Positions 1 through 8,021 of a stretch of 9,412 nucleotides of DNA are shown in pieces; the first letter of the stretch is position 1; each line of letters opens with the position of its first letter. Below the pieces are notes generated by a model. It had not been told where the DNA came from. It ran no database searches and saw only the letters and a list, made by a program, of their open reading frames with translations. The position numbers were made by a program, and so were the translations under genes. Source of the DNA: Caldithrix sp. (GTDB lineage Bacteria > KSB1 > UBA2214 > DYKH01); contig DYKH01000185.1 in the NCBI GenBank assembly GCA_020722685.1, forward strand, positions 1 through 9,412, given 5' to 3'.

Positions 1-2
1 CT

Positions 3-1034
3 TTCGGCTGCAAGGACGATAAAGCAGTGACGCCCGATGAGAGCCTGCCCGGGGGACCTGGCAATCCGGCCATCGAATTGATTCAGGTTCCAGGTTTTGG
101 CCAATCGGGCGACCTCAAGGGTCAGATTTGGCATGCCAAGCCGGCAGAACATAGAATTATTGTTTGCATTTACAAAAGTGGGTGGTGGAGCAAGCCGGCC
201 ACTTCCATCCACAGCAGTGGGTTGTGGGCATGCGATGTCACTACCGAACAAGGGGACGAGAGAGCGACCAAATTTTCCGTATTTCTCATTCCGGCAGATT
301 ATCAGCCTCCTGCATTGGCAGGAGAACAGACCTTGCCGTTGGCATTGCTTAGCCACTCAGTCGCAAATTTTGAGATCACACGCACCGCAACATCATTCTA
401 TAGAACTCTCACGTTCTCAGGATATGAATGGTCGGTGAAATCCAGCAGTACTTTGGTCGGCCCCGGTCCGAATTATTTCTCGAACACGGCTGATAACGTT
501 TGGCTGGATAGTGACGGCCAGTTGCATCTGAAGATAAGCACCAAAGACAACAAATGGTATTGCGGCGAGGTGATTTCCCAGCGAAGCTTTGGCTATGGCC
601 GCTACATTTTTCATCTCGCCACCAAGGCGGATCAGCTTAATGAAAACATCGTCCTTGGTCTATTTACCTGGGACGACGCTCCCGAATATAGCCATCGTGA
701 GATCGATATCGAGTTTTCCCGATGGGGTGTAAAAAACAACGATAACGCCCAGTTTGTGGTGCAGCCGTGGGATCAGCCCGGCAACATTCGCCGATATAAC
801 GTACAATTCACAAGCGATTCATCCAGACATAGCTTTGAGTGGAAAAGCTCCAACATACTATTTCAGAGTTATCTTGCTAACAATTTGGTCAGCTATTGGA
901 ATTATGTAGGGAAGAGTATTCCTGTGCCCGGAAATGAGAATGCCAGAATTAATCTCTGGCTAATGAATGGGTGGGCGCCCTCGGACAAAAAAGAAATGGA
1001 AATGATCATCAGAAAGTTTGAATTCATTCCGTAG
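3..1034 (+). CDS. Glycoside hydrolase family 16 lipoprotein (5' end outside window)
   Basis: Likely an endo-beta-glucanase or galactanase of family GH16, anchored as a lipoprotein. The frame is open from the left edge and reads FGCKDDKAVTPDE, which looks like the end of a lipoprotein signal peptide with Cys (codon 9-11) as the lipidated residue. The GTG at 27 is therefore not the real start; the true start and most of the signal peptide lie upstream. Counting from that Cys, residues about 20-105 form a beta-rich accessory domain (SGWWSKP near 57-63, then LWACDVTTE), of a type I recall next to glycosidases but cannot name. Residues about 130-341 are the catalytic domain: GPGPNYFSNTADNVW, GEVISQRSFGYGRYIF, LGLFTWDD and the signature HREIDIEFSRWG (bases 690-725). 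In family terms E231 is the nucleophile, D233 the helper and E235 the acid/base, in the ExDxE form without beta-bulge. Substrate cannot be read from the sequence. The C-terminus looks complete, ending FEFIP. Confidence 0.88.
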   Translation, partial: FGCKDDKAVTPDESLPGGPGNPAIELIQVPGFGQSGDLKGQIWHAKPAEHRIIVCIYKSGWWSKPATSIHSSGLWACDVTTEQGDERATKFSVFLIPADYQPPALAGEQTLPLALLSHSVANFEITRTATSFYRTLTFSGYEWSVKSSSTLVGPGPNYFSNTADNVWLDSDGQLHLKISTKDNKWYCGEVISQRSFGYGRYIFHLATKADQLNENIVLGLFTWDDAPEYSHREIDIEFSRWGVKNNDNAQFVVQPWDQPGNIRRYNVQFTSDSSRHSFEWKSSNILFQSYLANNLVSYWNYVGKSIPVPGNENARINLWLMNGWAPSDKKEMEMIIRKFEFIP

Positions 1035-1100
1035 TGTCTAAAAAGTCAATCTTGTTCAAAGCAGGCAAAGATTTTGTCCTCTAAGGGACGACGGTCAAAT

Positions 1101-1409
1101 GCCACGAAGTCACAAAGCCACCAAGGATTTCTAAAAATGTAGCAGTTCAGCCCCCTAACAAGAAAGGATGTCATTAAGATTTCTCTGGATAGCTGACTAT
1201 CCGCAATTAAATCCAATTCTCTAGATAGTGCTTGAAGGAAAACTACCCGGAAACGTCATTTCGAATTAGCCTGGGCGAATGAGAAATCTGGCCCCATTGA
1301 GAATGAGGGCCTTACTGATTTCTCCCTTCGGTCGAAATGACAATGAAGAGAGTTTTCGTTCAGACACCAGATATCAAAAAGTTCTTCGCGTCTTTGTGCC
1401 TTTGAGGCA
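1101..1409. repeat. Outer inverted arms of a composite repeat (CACAAAG type)
   Basis: The left arm at 1101-1128 (GCCACGAAGTCACAAAGCCA and following bases) and the reverse complement of 1382-1409 (GCCTCAAAGGCACAAAGACG and following bases) match at about 20 of 28 positions by hand alignment, including a perfect GCACAAAG-like core. The arms enclose the GTCATTTCGA palindrome, so the gap is a nested inverted repeat of about 310 bp. The motif resembles intergenic repeats commonly seen in FCB-type and related genomes; that resemblance is from memory. Whether this is one element or two unrelated insertions cannot be told from one copy. Confidence 0.5.
1255..1341. repeat. Palindromic intergenic repeat, GTCATTTCGA family
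   Basis: GTCATTTCGA (1255-1264) and GAGAAATC (1281-1288) are mirrored exactly by GATTTCTC (1317-1324) and TCGAAATGAC (1332-1341). The spacers between the half-arms differ: 16 nt on the left, 7 nt on the right. A further GGCCC/GGGCC pair (1290-1294 and 1307-1311) closes the centre. Transcribed, the element would fold into a long interrupted hairpin. It looks like a REP-like or miniature dispersed repeat. Its right half supplies the spurious peptide LISPFGRNDN in front of the receptor. Confidence 0.72.
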
Positions 1410-1494
1410 AACAGTTTTTCCCCCGTTCGGCACCGGCTCGCCCGGGTTCGAACTTTGCAAAAATCAAATGTATTGCTGGAGTAAAAAGACTAAC

Positions 1495-1506
1495 AAAAGG
1501 AAGGAG
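1495..1506 (+). promoter_or_regulatory. Ribosome binding site that fixes the receptor start at 1510
   Basis: A purine run, AAAAGGAAGGAG, lies directly before the ATG at 1510. The distal AAGG (1497-1500) is 9 nt from the ATG and the stronger AAGGAG (1501-1506) only 3 nt. It is followed at once by a classical signal peptide. The earlier in-frame ATG at 1279 lies inside a repeat and has no such site, so 1510 is the better start. Confidence 0.75.
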
Positions 1507-1509
1507 ACT

Positions 1510-4221
1510 ATGAACAGACAACGAAACGCCACCAAGTTTCTGATGCTTGCTCTGATCCTACTTTGCGTGCCCTCGCTTACGCTTGCGCAGACGACGGGAA
1601 AAATAATCGGCAAAGTGACAGATCTGCAAACCAAAGAACCCCTTGCCGGAGCGAACATCATCGTCGAGGGAACCGAACGCGGGGCGGCAGCGGATGAAAA
1701 CGGCGAGTTTTTCATCCTCAACGTTCCGCCGGGAACCTACACACTCAGAGCGCAAATGATCGGCTACGATGTTGTGCGCATGGAAAACGTCCAAGTCTCT
1801 GTCAACCGCTCAACCGATGCTTTCATCGAGATGAAGCAGACGGTGTTGGAAGGCCAGGTGGTTGTGGTGCAAGCAGAGCGGGTAGCCATGAAAAAGGACC
1901 AGACCAGCAGCGTGCGCAATGTATCTTCCGATCAGATTGATGTTCTGCCTGTGGAGAGTGTTAACGGGGTCATTTCCATGCAGGCGGGGGTCGTGCAGGG
2001 CCATTTCCGCGGCGGGCGCAGTAATGAGGTCAGTTACCTAGTGGATGGCATGCAAGTGAGCGAAGCCTTTGGCGGCGAAGGTCGGGCTGTGGATTTGGAA
2101 ACCGAGGCCATTCAGGACCTGGAGGTCATCACCGGGACTTTTAATGCTGAATATGGCCGGGCCATGAGCGGCATCGTCAATGCAGTGACCAAGGACGGTA
2201 CCAATGCCTTTCATGGCGCCATGTCCGCGGACTTGGCGAATTACCTGACGCCACATAAGGATGTCTTTATCGGTCTAAAAGACGACGACCTCATGCGCAA
2301 TCAGGACTATAAATTCCAGCTCAGCGGTCCTGTTTTGCCCTTATCATCCTTCAAAGACCGGCTGAACTTTTTTGTCAACGTTCGTTATCAAGACAACAAA
2401 AATCACCTAAACGGCATTAGACGCTTTCGGGTCAGCGATTATAGCAATTTCTTGGAAGCGGACTCCACGCTCTGGATATCCGAGCATACCGGAAATAATG
2501 CCTACGTGCCTATGAACAGGAGTCTGAACCAATCCTATCTGGGAAAGCTGACTTCCCGCCTGACCCCCAACCTTAAAATGTCTTTTCTATACACCCGCAA
2601 TGATGACGAATGGCATGGATATGATCATCAATTCAAATATAATCCGGATGGCATGGCCGCTTCCTATCGCCAATCCGACATGGGATCGTTTGAATTGAAT
2701 CACATGCTGTCCACCAAAATATTTTATGAGCTGAAACTGTCGTACCTGAAAACTTATAACGGCTGGTATGTTTACAAGAATCCACTGGATTCCCGCTACG
2801 TGAGCGACAAATACTTCTCCAACACCGGACCCGGCTTCTATACCGGCGGCCAGCAGAAAGGCCACGATGAGCGCACTTTGAAAGACAAGAATGTCAAATT
2901 GGATTTTGTCTGGCAGGTCAACAAGAACCATAATCTGAAAAGCGGCTTCCTGTATACCCAACACGATTTGGACAACCAGTACGCGGAAATTCGCAATCTC
3001 TACTATGGCACGGATATGGAAGATTTGCTATATGAGCCGGTTGTCTACCCCGATTCCTCAGTGTACTCGGACATTTACCGTGTAAAGCCAGTCGAGTTTT
3101 CCACTTACTTGCAGGACAAGATAGAGTTCTCGGAAATGGTGCTCAACTTTGGTCTCCGCTACGACTATTTTGATCCCAAGACTTATTACCCTTCGCAGCC
3201 TCGCAATCCTGCAAATCAGCTTCGTTACGAGGATGATCCTTCTCGGCGATCAGTATTGCTGAGATCCGATCCAAAAGTGCAGCTTAGTCCGCGATTGGGT
3301 CTTTCCTACCAGTTAAGTGATGCGGCATTGCTGCATTTCAGCTATGGTCACTTTTTCCAGATGCCGCCCATGTACGCGCTCTATCAGAATCATTCATTCC
3401 AAGTGTCGCCCAATGACTACTCGACAACCATGGGCAACGCGCAGTTGAGGGCGCAAAAGACGGTGCAATACGAGATCGGCCTGTGGCAAGAGATCATCAA
3501 AGGCATGTCTTTAGAAGTGGCTCTGTACTACCGGGACATTTACGACTTGCTGAGCGCAAAAGTGGTGAGTACCTTCAACCAAATCGAGTATGGGCTTTAC
3601 AGCAATAAGGATTACGGCAACGCCAAAGGTCTGGAGATCAAATACGATTTTGTTTACCGCAGGATTTCCGCCTACCTCAATTACACTTTGCAGTACACGC
3701 GCGGCAATGCCGACAATCCGACGCAAACGTTTGACCGCGCCGGCAACAGCATGGATCCCATCAACAAATTGATTCCCATGAGTTGGGATCAGCGCCACAC
3801 CCTCAATCTTACAGTCAGTTATAATGCCCCGAGCTATGGCGCGACTCTTACCGGCTATTACAATTCAGGCACGCCATTTACCTGGTCGCCCATAGAGGAG
3901 AGTCTGCTCTCACGAATCAATCTTTTGCCCAACAACTCTTGGCAACCGAGCCGGTACAGCGTGGACATGAGCAGTTATTACGATTTTACGGCAGTTGGCA
4001 AACTCAAACTGCGACTGACGTTGAACGTTTACAATCTGCTGGACCGCCTAAATGAAGAATGGGTCAACGGCACTACCGGCCGGGCATACACAGCCATCAT
4101 TCGAGAAACGGATTTGGCCGGCCATCGCAGCAATTTTAACGAATACATCGATCGCGTTCACAATCCGGCCATGTATTCTTCTCCGCGTTTGGTCAAGGCT
4201 GGAATTGGGCTGGTATTTTAG
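1510..4221 (+). CDS. TonB-dependent outer-membrane receptor with carboxypeptidase-regulatory-like domain
   Basis: A 903-residue outer-membrane transporter that would import a ligand using energy from TonB-ExbBD. Residues 1-26 are a signal peptide (positively charged MNRQRNATK, a hydrophobic stretch, cleavage likely at LTLA|Q). Residues about 30-110 are a carboxypeptidase-regulatory-like beta-sandwich (GKVTDLQTKEPLAGANI, then DENGEFFILNVPPGTY). A VVVVQAER stretch at 117-124 leads into the plug at about 130-235, with FRGGRSNEVSYLVDG (167-181) and ITGTFNAEYGRAMSGIVNAV (207-226). The rest is the 22-strand barrel, rich in Tyr, Asn and alternating patterns, ending in GLVF with the terminal Phe typical of assembled barrels. 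No STN domain is present, and no SusD gene follows, so a SusC call is not supported. The ligand is unknown. The frame upstream of 1510 is repeat-derived and should not be included. Confidence 0.93.
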   Translation: MNRQRNATKFLMLALILLCVPSLTLAQTTGKIIGKVTDLQTKEPLAGANIIVEGTERGAAADENGEFFILNVPPGTYTLRAQMIGYDVVRMENVQVSVNRSTDAFIEMKQTVLEGQVVVVQAERVAMKKDQTSSVRNVSSDQIDVLPVESVNGVISMQAGVVQGHFRGGRSNEVSYLVDGMQVSEAFGGEGRAVDLETEAIQDLEVITGTFNAEYGRAMSGIVNAVTKDGTNAFHGAMSADLANYLTPHKDVFIGLKDDDLMRNQDYKFQLSGPVLPLSSFKDRLNFFVNVRYQDNKNHLNGIRRFRVSDYSNFLEADSTLWISEHTGNNAYVPMNRSLNQSYLGKLTSRLTPNLKMSFLYTRNDDEWHGYDHQFKYNPDGMAASYRQSDMGSFELNHMLSTKIFYELKLSYLKTYNGWYVYKNPLDSRYVSDKYFSNTGPGFYTGGQQKGHDERTLKDKNVKLDFVWQVNKNHNLKSGFLYTQHDLDNQYAEIRNLYYGTDMEDLLYEPVVYPDSSVYSDIYRVKPVEFSTYLQDKIEFSEMVLNFGLRYDYFDPKTYYPSQPRNPANQLRYEDDPSRRSVLLRSDPKVQLSPRLGLSYQLSDAALLHFSYGHFFQMPPMYALYQNHSFQVSPNDYSTTMGNAQLRAQKTVQYEIGLWQEIIKGMSLEVALYYRDIYDLLSAKVVSTFNQIEYGLYSNKDYGNAKGLEIKYDFVYRRISAYLNYTLQYTRGNADNPTQTFDRAGNSMDPINKLIPMSWDQRHTLNLTVSYNAPSYGATLTGYYNSGTPFTWSPIEESLLSRINLLPNNSWQPSRYSVDMSSYYDFTAVGKLKLRLTLNVYNLLDRLNEEWVNGTTGRAYTAIIRETDLAGHRSNFNEYIDRVHNPAMYSSPRLVKAGIGLVF

Positions 4222-4242
4222 GAGCGCCATTCAAATAACCTA

Positions 4243-4335
4243 CCCATTTTCCCAAACCGCCAATAAACGCGAATGAACGCTAATTCTTTCTTAATTCGCG
4301 TTTATTCGAGTCCATTCGCCGTTTGAGATATGGGG
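4243..4335. repeat. Palindromic intergenic repeat, AATAAACGCGAAT family
   Basis: A perfect 13-bp inverted repeat, AATAAACGCGAAT at 4262-4274 and ATTCGCGTTTATT at 4294-4306, is separated by 19 nt. Weaker outer arms extend it: CCCATTTTCCCAAACCGCC (4243-4261) matches the reverse complement of the bases around 4318-4335 (CCCATATCTCAAACGGCG) with a few mismatches and one gap. The whole is an imperfect palindrome of about 93 bp starting 22 nt after the receptor stop codon. It resembles a dispersed intergenic repeat seen in many environmental bacterial genomes (from memory), and differs in sequence from the element at 1255-1341. Confidence 0.68.
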
Positions 4336-4348
4336 AAGTTATTTAAGC

Positions 4349-4370
4349 GCTGCTCCTTAGCAGCTTTCTT
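4349..4370 (+). terminator. Possible intrinsic terminator between receptor and 1151-residue gene
   Basis: GCTGCT (4349-4354), loop CCTT and AGCAGC (4359-4364) form a perfect 6-bp stem with four G-C pairs, followed by TTTCTT (4365-4370). The T-tract is short and interrupted, and the stem is modest, so efficiency is doubtful. If it works, the receptor and the next gene are transcribed at least partly separately. Confidence 0.35.
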
Positions 4371-4429
4371 AGAATAATTACAACTGAATACTTGATTAGA
4401 AATGATCTTCCATTCACGAGGTATATCAC

Positions 4430-7400
4430 ATGAATAAATTGATCGGTATTTTTTTGTTCCTTACCGTCGGCCTTTTCATATCCTCTGATTTGCTCGCTCA
4501 AGGTAGAGTTTATGACGGCCCTACGGACGAAGCCGGAGACATCGCTGCGGAAAGAGAAGGTTACATGACGGGCAATCGCGTCTTTTTGTATTTCCGCAAC
4601 ACCACTGAGCTCTCCGACTGGCCAAAAGTGGAAGTTTCCAAATGGCCGAATAATTACGAAGGCACCAAAATGACGGACGGCATTGCTCTGCTCATCGGCG
4701 CCAAAGTTTATGTCGACTCAAATTCGGTACCGGTGACTGATCCGACGCAAATAAAGACCAGGACCGATTTGGAGACCATGTACTTTTTGCAAACCAGCTA
4801 CCGCGAAGAAATGGATAGAGATCCTACAGGGACAGTAGAATGGGGACTTTATCCGGTGTTCGGCTATTTCAATGAGGCCAGCGAATATCCGGCCATGAGC
4901 AATAAGCCGAGCTCTTGGCCTCCCAAAGGGTGGCCGGCCAAGGGGCTTTCCCTCAAATGGCCGGGTGAATGGGATGGGCGATTTGGCCGCGGGGTGATTT
5001 ACGCCGACATGGAAACCTACTTTGTTGCCAATGATGCTCAGGATCAAGAGTTCTTGGGTCCTGAGGACAAAATCAAATACTATCCAAGGCCAGGCGTAAA
5101 AATCGGTGATCTGCATCCCGAACAAATAACCATTCAGAAAGGACTGCCTTGGGGAGGAATCGGCGTGCGGGTCGAGCAACGCGGCTTTCAATGGAATAAC
5201 CCACAGGCGCGGGATGCCATCTTCTGGGAATATACTATAGCTAACATCTCCGATTACGATCTGCCCGAGGTTGCCTTTGGTTATTGGGTCGATAACGCCA
5301 TTGGCGGTGATGGCGCCGATGACGAATTGGGATTCTTTAATCGCACCTTGGACATGGCGTACTCCTGGGACATCAATGGTCTGGGTTACGGTAATTTGCC
5401 AACCGGCACTATGGGTTTTGCCTATTTGGAAAGCCCGGGATTAGCCTATGACGGTGTGGACAATGACGAAGATGGCTTGGTCGATGAGAAAAGAGATGAC
5501 CAAGCCGGCCCCAACAAAATCGGTCCTACCGATGGCATAGCGGATTTGAATCGATTCCTCGAAGCTTACAAGCTCACTTTGGCTGACTTGAAGGAACACT
5601 ACGCCGCCGATGAAGATCAAGACTGGGAAGACGGTGAAGATCGCAACGGCGATGGCATCTACCAAATCAGCGAATATGCCGGCGATGATGTCGGGCTAGA
5701 TGGCGTCGGACCTGTGGAGCTCAATTACACCGGGCCGGATGAAGGCGAATGCAATCATCGACCGGATTATGAAGAAGGCGTCGGCTGCGAACCCAACTTT
5801 GCGGAAACAGACGTGACGGAATCGGATATGGTGGGCTTGACTTCCTTCATGCTGTTTGCTATTCCCTCACATTCATCCGAGTTTCACTGGTTCCGCGGCG
5901 ACAAATCCATGTGGGAAGTGATCGGTCAGGATACTCTGATCGAATATCTCGGCACCATCAGAAATCTGGTGGAGACCTTTGCTTCCGGACCCTTCCCACT
6001 GTATCAGGGGCGAACCGAGCGCATTTCCATGAGCGAGTTACACTCCTATGATCCTCTTCAGGGTCTCATGTCGGAAACGCATGAAGCGCCCGCACTGTAC
6101 GAACAAAAGAGAATTGTTCAAATTATCTATGAGAAGGATTATCGCTTCGCCATGCCACCGAAGATGCCGACGCTTACTGCGACCGCCGGCGATGGCTATG
6201 TCATTCTCACCTGGGATGACATTGCCGACACCCGTACCCGCGATCCGTTTGTCGACAATGCCAACGATTTTGAGGGCTATAAAATTTTCCGCGCCAGCGA
6301 CAAGAAAATGTCGGATGCGGAAGTGATCACCGATGGCTATGGCACGCCCATGCTAAAAAAACCCATCTTCCAGTGTGACGTCAAAGACGATAGGTACGGG
6401 TTTACCGATTTCGGTCTGGTAAACGGCATGGGATACAACCTTGGCTATGACACGGGCATCGTGCACCATTTTGTTGATAAAACCGTGCAAAACGGACGCA
6501 CCTATTACTACGCCATCGTGGCTTATGACTATGGTGCAGAGCATATCGGTCCGGGCATTGCACCTTCGGAAAACAACGTGGTCATTGAATTAGATGAAGC
6601 TGAAGAAATCACCGGCGTGGGCAAAAACGTCCAAATTGTGACGCCCCATCAGCAGGCGGCCGGCTATGTTCCCCCGTCTGTCAGTGTGGACAGCTCCGGC
6701 ATTGTCTACGGCGCGGGATCTGTGCGACCTGAGGTTTTGGCTCAGGCGAGTTTGAAAGTCGACCATCAGTACAAGGTCAAATTCTTGACCGACACGTTGT
6801 ATCAAGTTCCGGACTATCCAAATGGATTGATCTATGTCAATAACGGAGTGTCCGTCTATGACGTGACCGCGGGAAATGCTTTGGTTTATCAAGAGTCTCC
6901 CACCCGCTACGCTTATGATAATCTGACCTACGATGATTCTTTGGATTATTGGTATTTCACCCAAAAGCCGGAAATAGCAACCGACATATTTGACGGTATG
7001 CGGTTGATCATCAGCGGCGTGCCTAAAGTTAGCTATTATGACTTGAGGAACACAGGATGGGTGAAAGGGAACGCTCCGATTAATATCACTTTTACCCAAC
7101 AAGAGACTTTCTATTTTCCTTGGGATTTTGACATCGTCTTCACCGGTCAAGAGGGCGCCTACATAGGCCGGGTAACCGTCAAGAACATGCGCGACGAAAA
7201 TCACAGCCGCATCGACCGTGCAGCGCTTTTGGTGCAACAGTCCTTCAGCTTTTACGTGGTGAACAAATCTTGGAAAGATTCCACCGGCAATTATGAGCTT
7301 TTGGATTTAGTGGTGCAAGATGTGAACAGGAACGGCGTTTTCGATCTTTTTGAAGACCGCGTATTGGTTGGTCCGGTTACGACAAAAGGCTGGTGGGCGG

Positions 7401-7885
7401 GAACCGCCTTTATCATCGATTTCAAAAATATCGTCGGCATGGAAAACATGCCCAAGGCCAACGATGTTTATCGCATCAAATTCATCCGCCCCTTCACGCC
7501 AACCGATTCTTTGCTCTTCCGCGTCAATCGCGAAGGCGCGCTAAACACCCAAGCCCTCAAGCAAAGCATGGAGAAGATCAAGGTGGTTCCCAATCCTTAT
7601 GTGGCCACCAACGCCATGGAGCCGGCGGTGGCAAACTGGCTGTTGAATCAGCGACGGCGGCTCATGTTCACACACGTTCCTGCCCAATGCACCATCAAGA
7701 TATTCACCATGAGCGGCATGCTCGTGGATGAAATCGAGGTCAATAATCCGGCCGACGACGGAACGGCGCATTGGGATTTGACTTCCCGCGAAGGACTGGA
7801 GATTGCCGGCGGCGTTTACATTTACCACGTGAAAGCGAACGCCACGAACGATGAAGCAATGGGCAAATTCGCAGTCATAAAGTGA
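4430..7885 (+). CDS. Large secreted protein: acidic calcium-type loops, fibronectin III-like domain, T9SS-like C-terminal domain
   Basis: A 1151-residue secreted protein of unknown function. The start has GAGG at 4418-4421, 8 nt upstream, and a signal peptide (MNKLIGIFLF...LLA|Q, cleavage after residue 23). The N-terminal region has repeated Trp-Pro pairs (W64, W163, W168, W177 and neighbours). Residues 341-353 read DGVDNDEDGLVDE, and 404-415 read DRNGDGIYQISE, which fits a 12-residue EF-hand loop with Asp, Asn and Asp at 1, 3, 5, Gly at 6 and Glu at 12; calcium binding is likely. Residues about 578-705 resemble a fibronectin type III domain (PTLTATAGDGYVILTWDD, YKIFRAS, TYYYAIVAYDYG). The last 101 residues (KVVPNPYVATN from 1051, then IKIFTMSGMLV, GGVYIYHV, GKFAVIK) look like a T9SS type A sorting or FlgD-like Ig domain, implying export through T9SS and surface attachment or release. 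The PorV-like gene follows after 136 nt. No catalytic motif was recognised. Confidence 0.85.
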   Translation: MNKLIGIFLFLTVGLFISSDLLAQGRVYDGPTDEAGDIAAEREGYMTGNRVFLYFRNTTELSDWPKVEVSKWPNNYEGTKMTDGIALLIGAKVYVDSNSVPVTDPTQIKTRTDLETMYFLQTSYREEMDRDPTGTVEWGLYPVFGYFNEASEYPAMSNKPSSWPPKGWPAKGLSLKWPGEWDGRFGRGVIYADMETYFVANDAQDQEFLGPEDKIKYYPRPGVKIGDLHPEQITIQKGLPWGGIGVRVEQRGFQWNNPQARDAIFWEYTIANISDYDLPEVAFGYWVDNAIGGDGADDELGFFNRTLDMAYSWDINGLGYGNLPTGTMGFAYLESPGLAYDGVDNDEDGLVDEKRDDQAGPNKIGPTDGIADLNRFLEAYKLTLADLKEHYAADEDQDWEDGEDRNGDGIYQISEYAGDDVGLDGVGPVELNYTGPDEGECNHRPDYEEGVGCEPNFAETDVTESDMVGLTSFMLFAIPSHSSEFHWFRGDKSMWEVIGQDTLIEYLGTIRNLVETFASGPFPLYQGRTERISMSELHSYDPLQGLMSETHEAPALYEQKRIVQIIYEKDYRFAMPPKMPTLTATAGDGYVILTWDDIADTRTRDPFVDNANDFEGYKIFRASDKKMSDAEVITDGYGTPMLKKPIFQCDVKDDRYGFTDFGLVNGMGYNLGYDTGIVHHFVDKTVQNGRTYYYAIVAYDYGAEHIGPGIAPSENNVVIELDEAEEITGVGKNVQIVTPHQQAAGYVPPSVSVDSSGIVYGAGSVRPEVLAQASLKVDHQYKVKFLTDTLYQVPDYPNGLIYVNNGVSVYDVTAGNALVYQESPTRYAYDNLTYDDSLDYWYFTQKPEIATDIFDGMRLIISGVPKVSYYDLRNTGWVKGNAPINITFTQQETFYFPWDFDIVFTGQEGAYIGRVTVKNMRDENHSRIDRAALLVQQSFSFYVVNKSWKDSTGNYELLDLVVQDVNRNGVFDLFEDRVLVGPVTTKGWWAGTAFIIDFKNIVGMENMPKANDVYRIKFIRPFTPTDSLLFRVNREGALNTQALKQSMEKIKVVPNPYVATNAMEPAVANWLLNQRRRLMFTHVPAQCTIKIFTMSGMLVDEIEVNNPADDGTAHWDLTSREGLEIAGGVYIYHVKANATNDEAMGKFAVIK

Positions 7886-7906
7886 GAGCTGCCCTGCCAA
7901 TAGTAA

Positions 7907-7918
7907 TAGAGCGCTCTA
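7907..7918. other. 12-bp perfect palindrome in the gap before the PorV-like gene
   Basis: TAGAGCGCTCTA is its own reverse complement. It lies 22 nt after the upstream stop codon and about 104 nt before the next start. It could be an operator for a dimeric regulator, or chance. No T-tract follows, so it is not a terminator. Confidence 0.3.
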
Positions 7919-8021
7919 AAGCAGTCAAGTGGACAAAGAAAATATGAGGAACAAAATGCGATCCAAAAGAACTTTTCCAAATCGCTTCGTTTCCTCAGAC
8001 TCTCTGTGAAAGGTAATCACT

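Larger units (their letters stand above)
1035..1509. other. Non-coding gap between GH16 and receptor genes, largely repeat DNA
   Basis: No convincing gene lies in these 475 bases. An open frame from 1279 to 1509 continues into the receptor gene, but it begins inside an inverted repeat and its translation (for example LISPFGRNDN) is that of repeat DNA. From left to right the gap holds a CACAAAG-containing arm (1101-1128), a small 6-bp hairpin (GGATAG/CTATCC, 1187-1202), the GTCATTTCGA/TCGAAATGAC palindrome (1255-1341), the matching inverted CACAAAG-type arm (1382-1409) and the receptor ribosome binding site. I see no clear terminator with a T-tract after the GH16 gene and no promoter I would defend. 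Confidence 0.7.

Noticed and set aside
1035..1075. Terminator after the GH16 gene
   Set aside because: AATCTT and AAGATT can pair across a 14-nt loop, but the stem is A-T rich and only followed by TTGTCC, so it is too weak to call.
2587..2964. Open frame on the - strand inside the receptor gene
   Set aside because: Antisense shadow of a conserved barrel-coding region, with no family features in its translation.
27..4221. Polysaccharide-utilisation locus (GH16 plus SusC)
   Set aside because: There is no SusD, the receptor lacks features that would separate SusC from other receptors, and a 475-nt repeat-filled gap separates it from the GH16 gene. Kept only as a weak hypothesis.
4323..4430. 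Promoter upstream of the 1151-residue gene
   Set aside because: TTGAGA at 4323-4328 and TAGAAT-like bases near 4370 do not have acceptable spacing, and I found no TTTG/TANNTTTG pair of the Bacteroidota type.
6590..7237. Long open frame on the - strand (215 codons)
   Set aside because: It lies wholly inside the well-supported 1151-residue gene, shows no recognisable domain, and has no credible start region.
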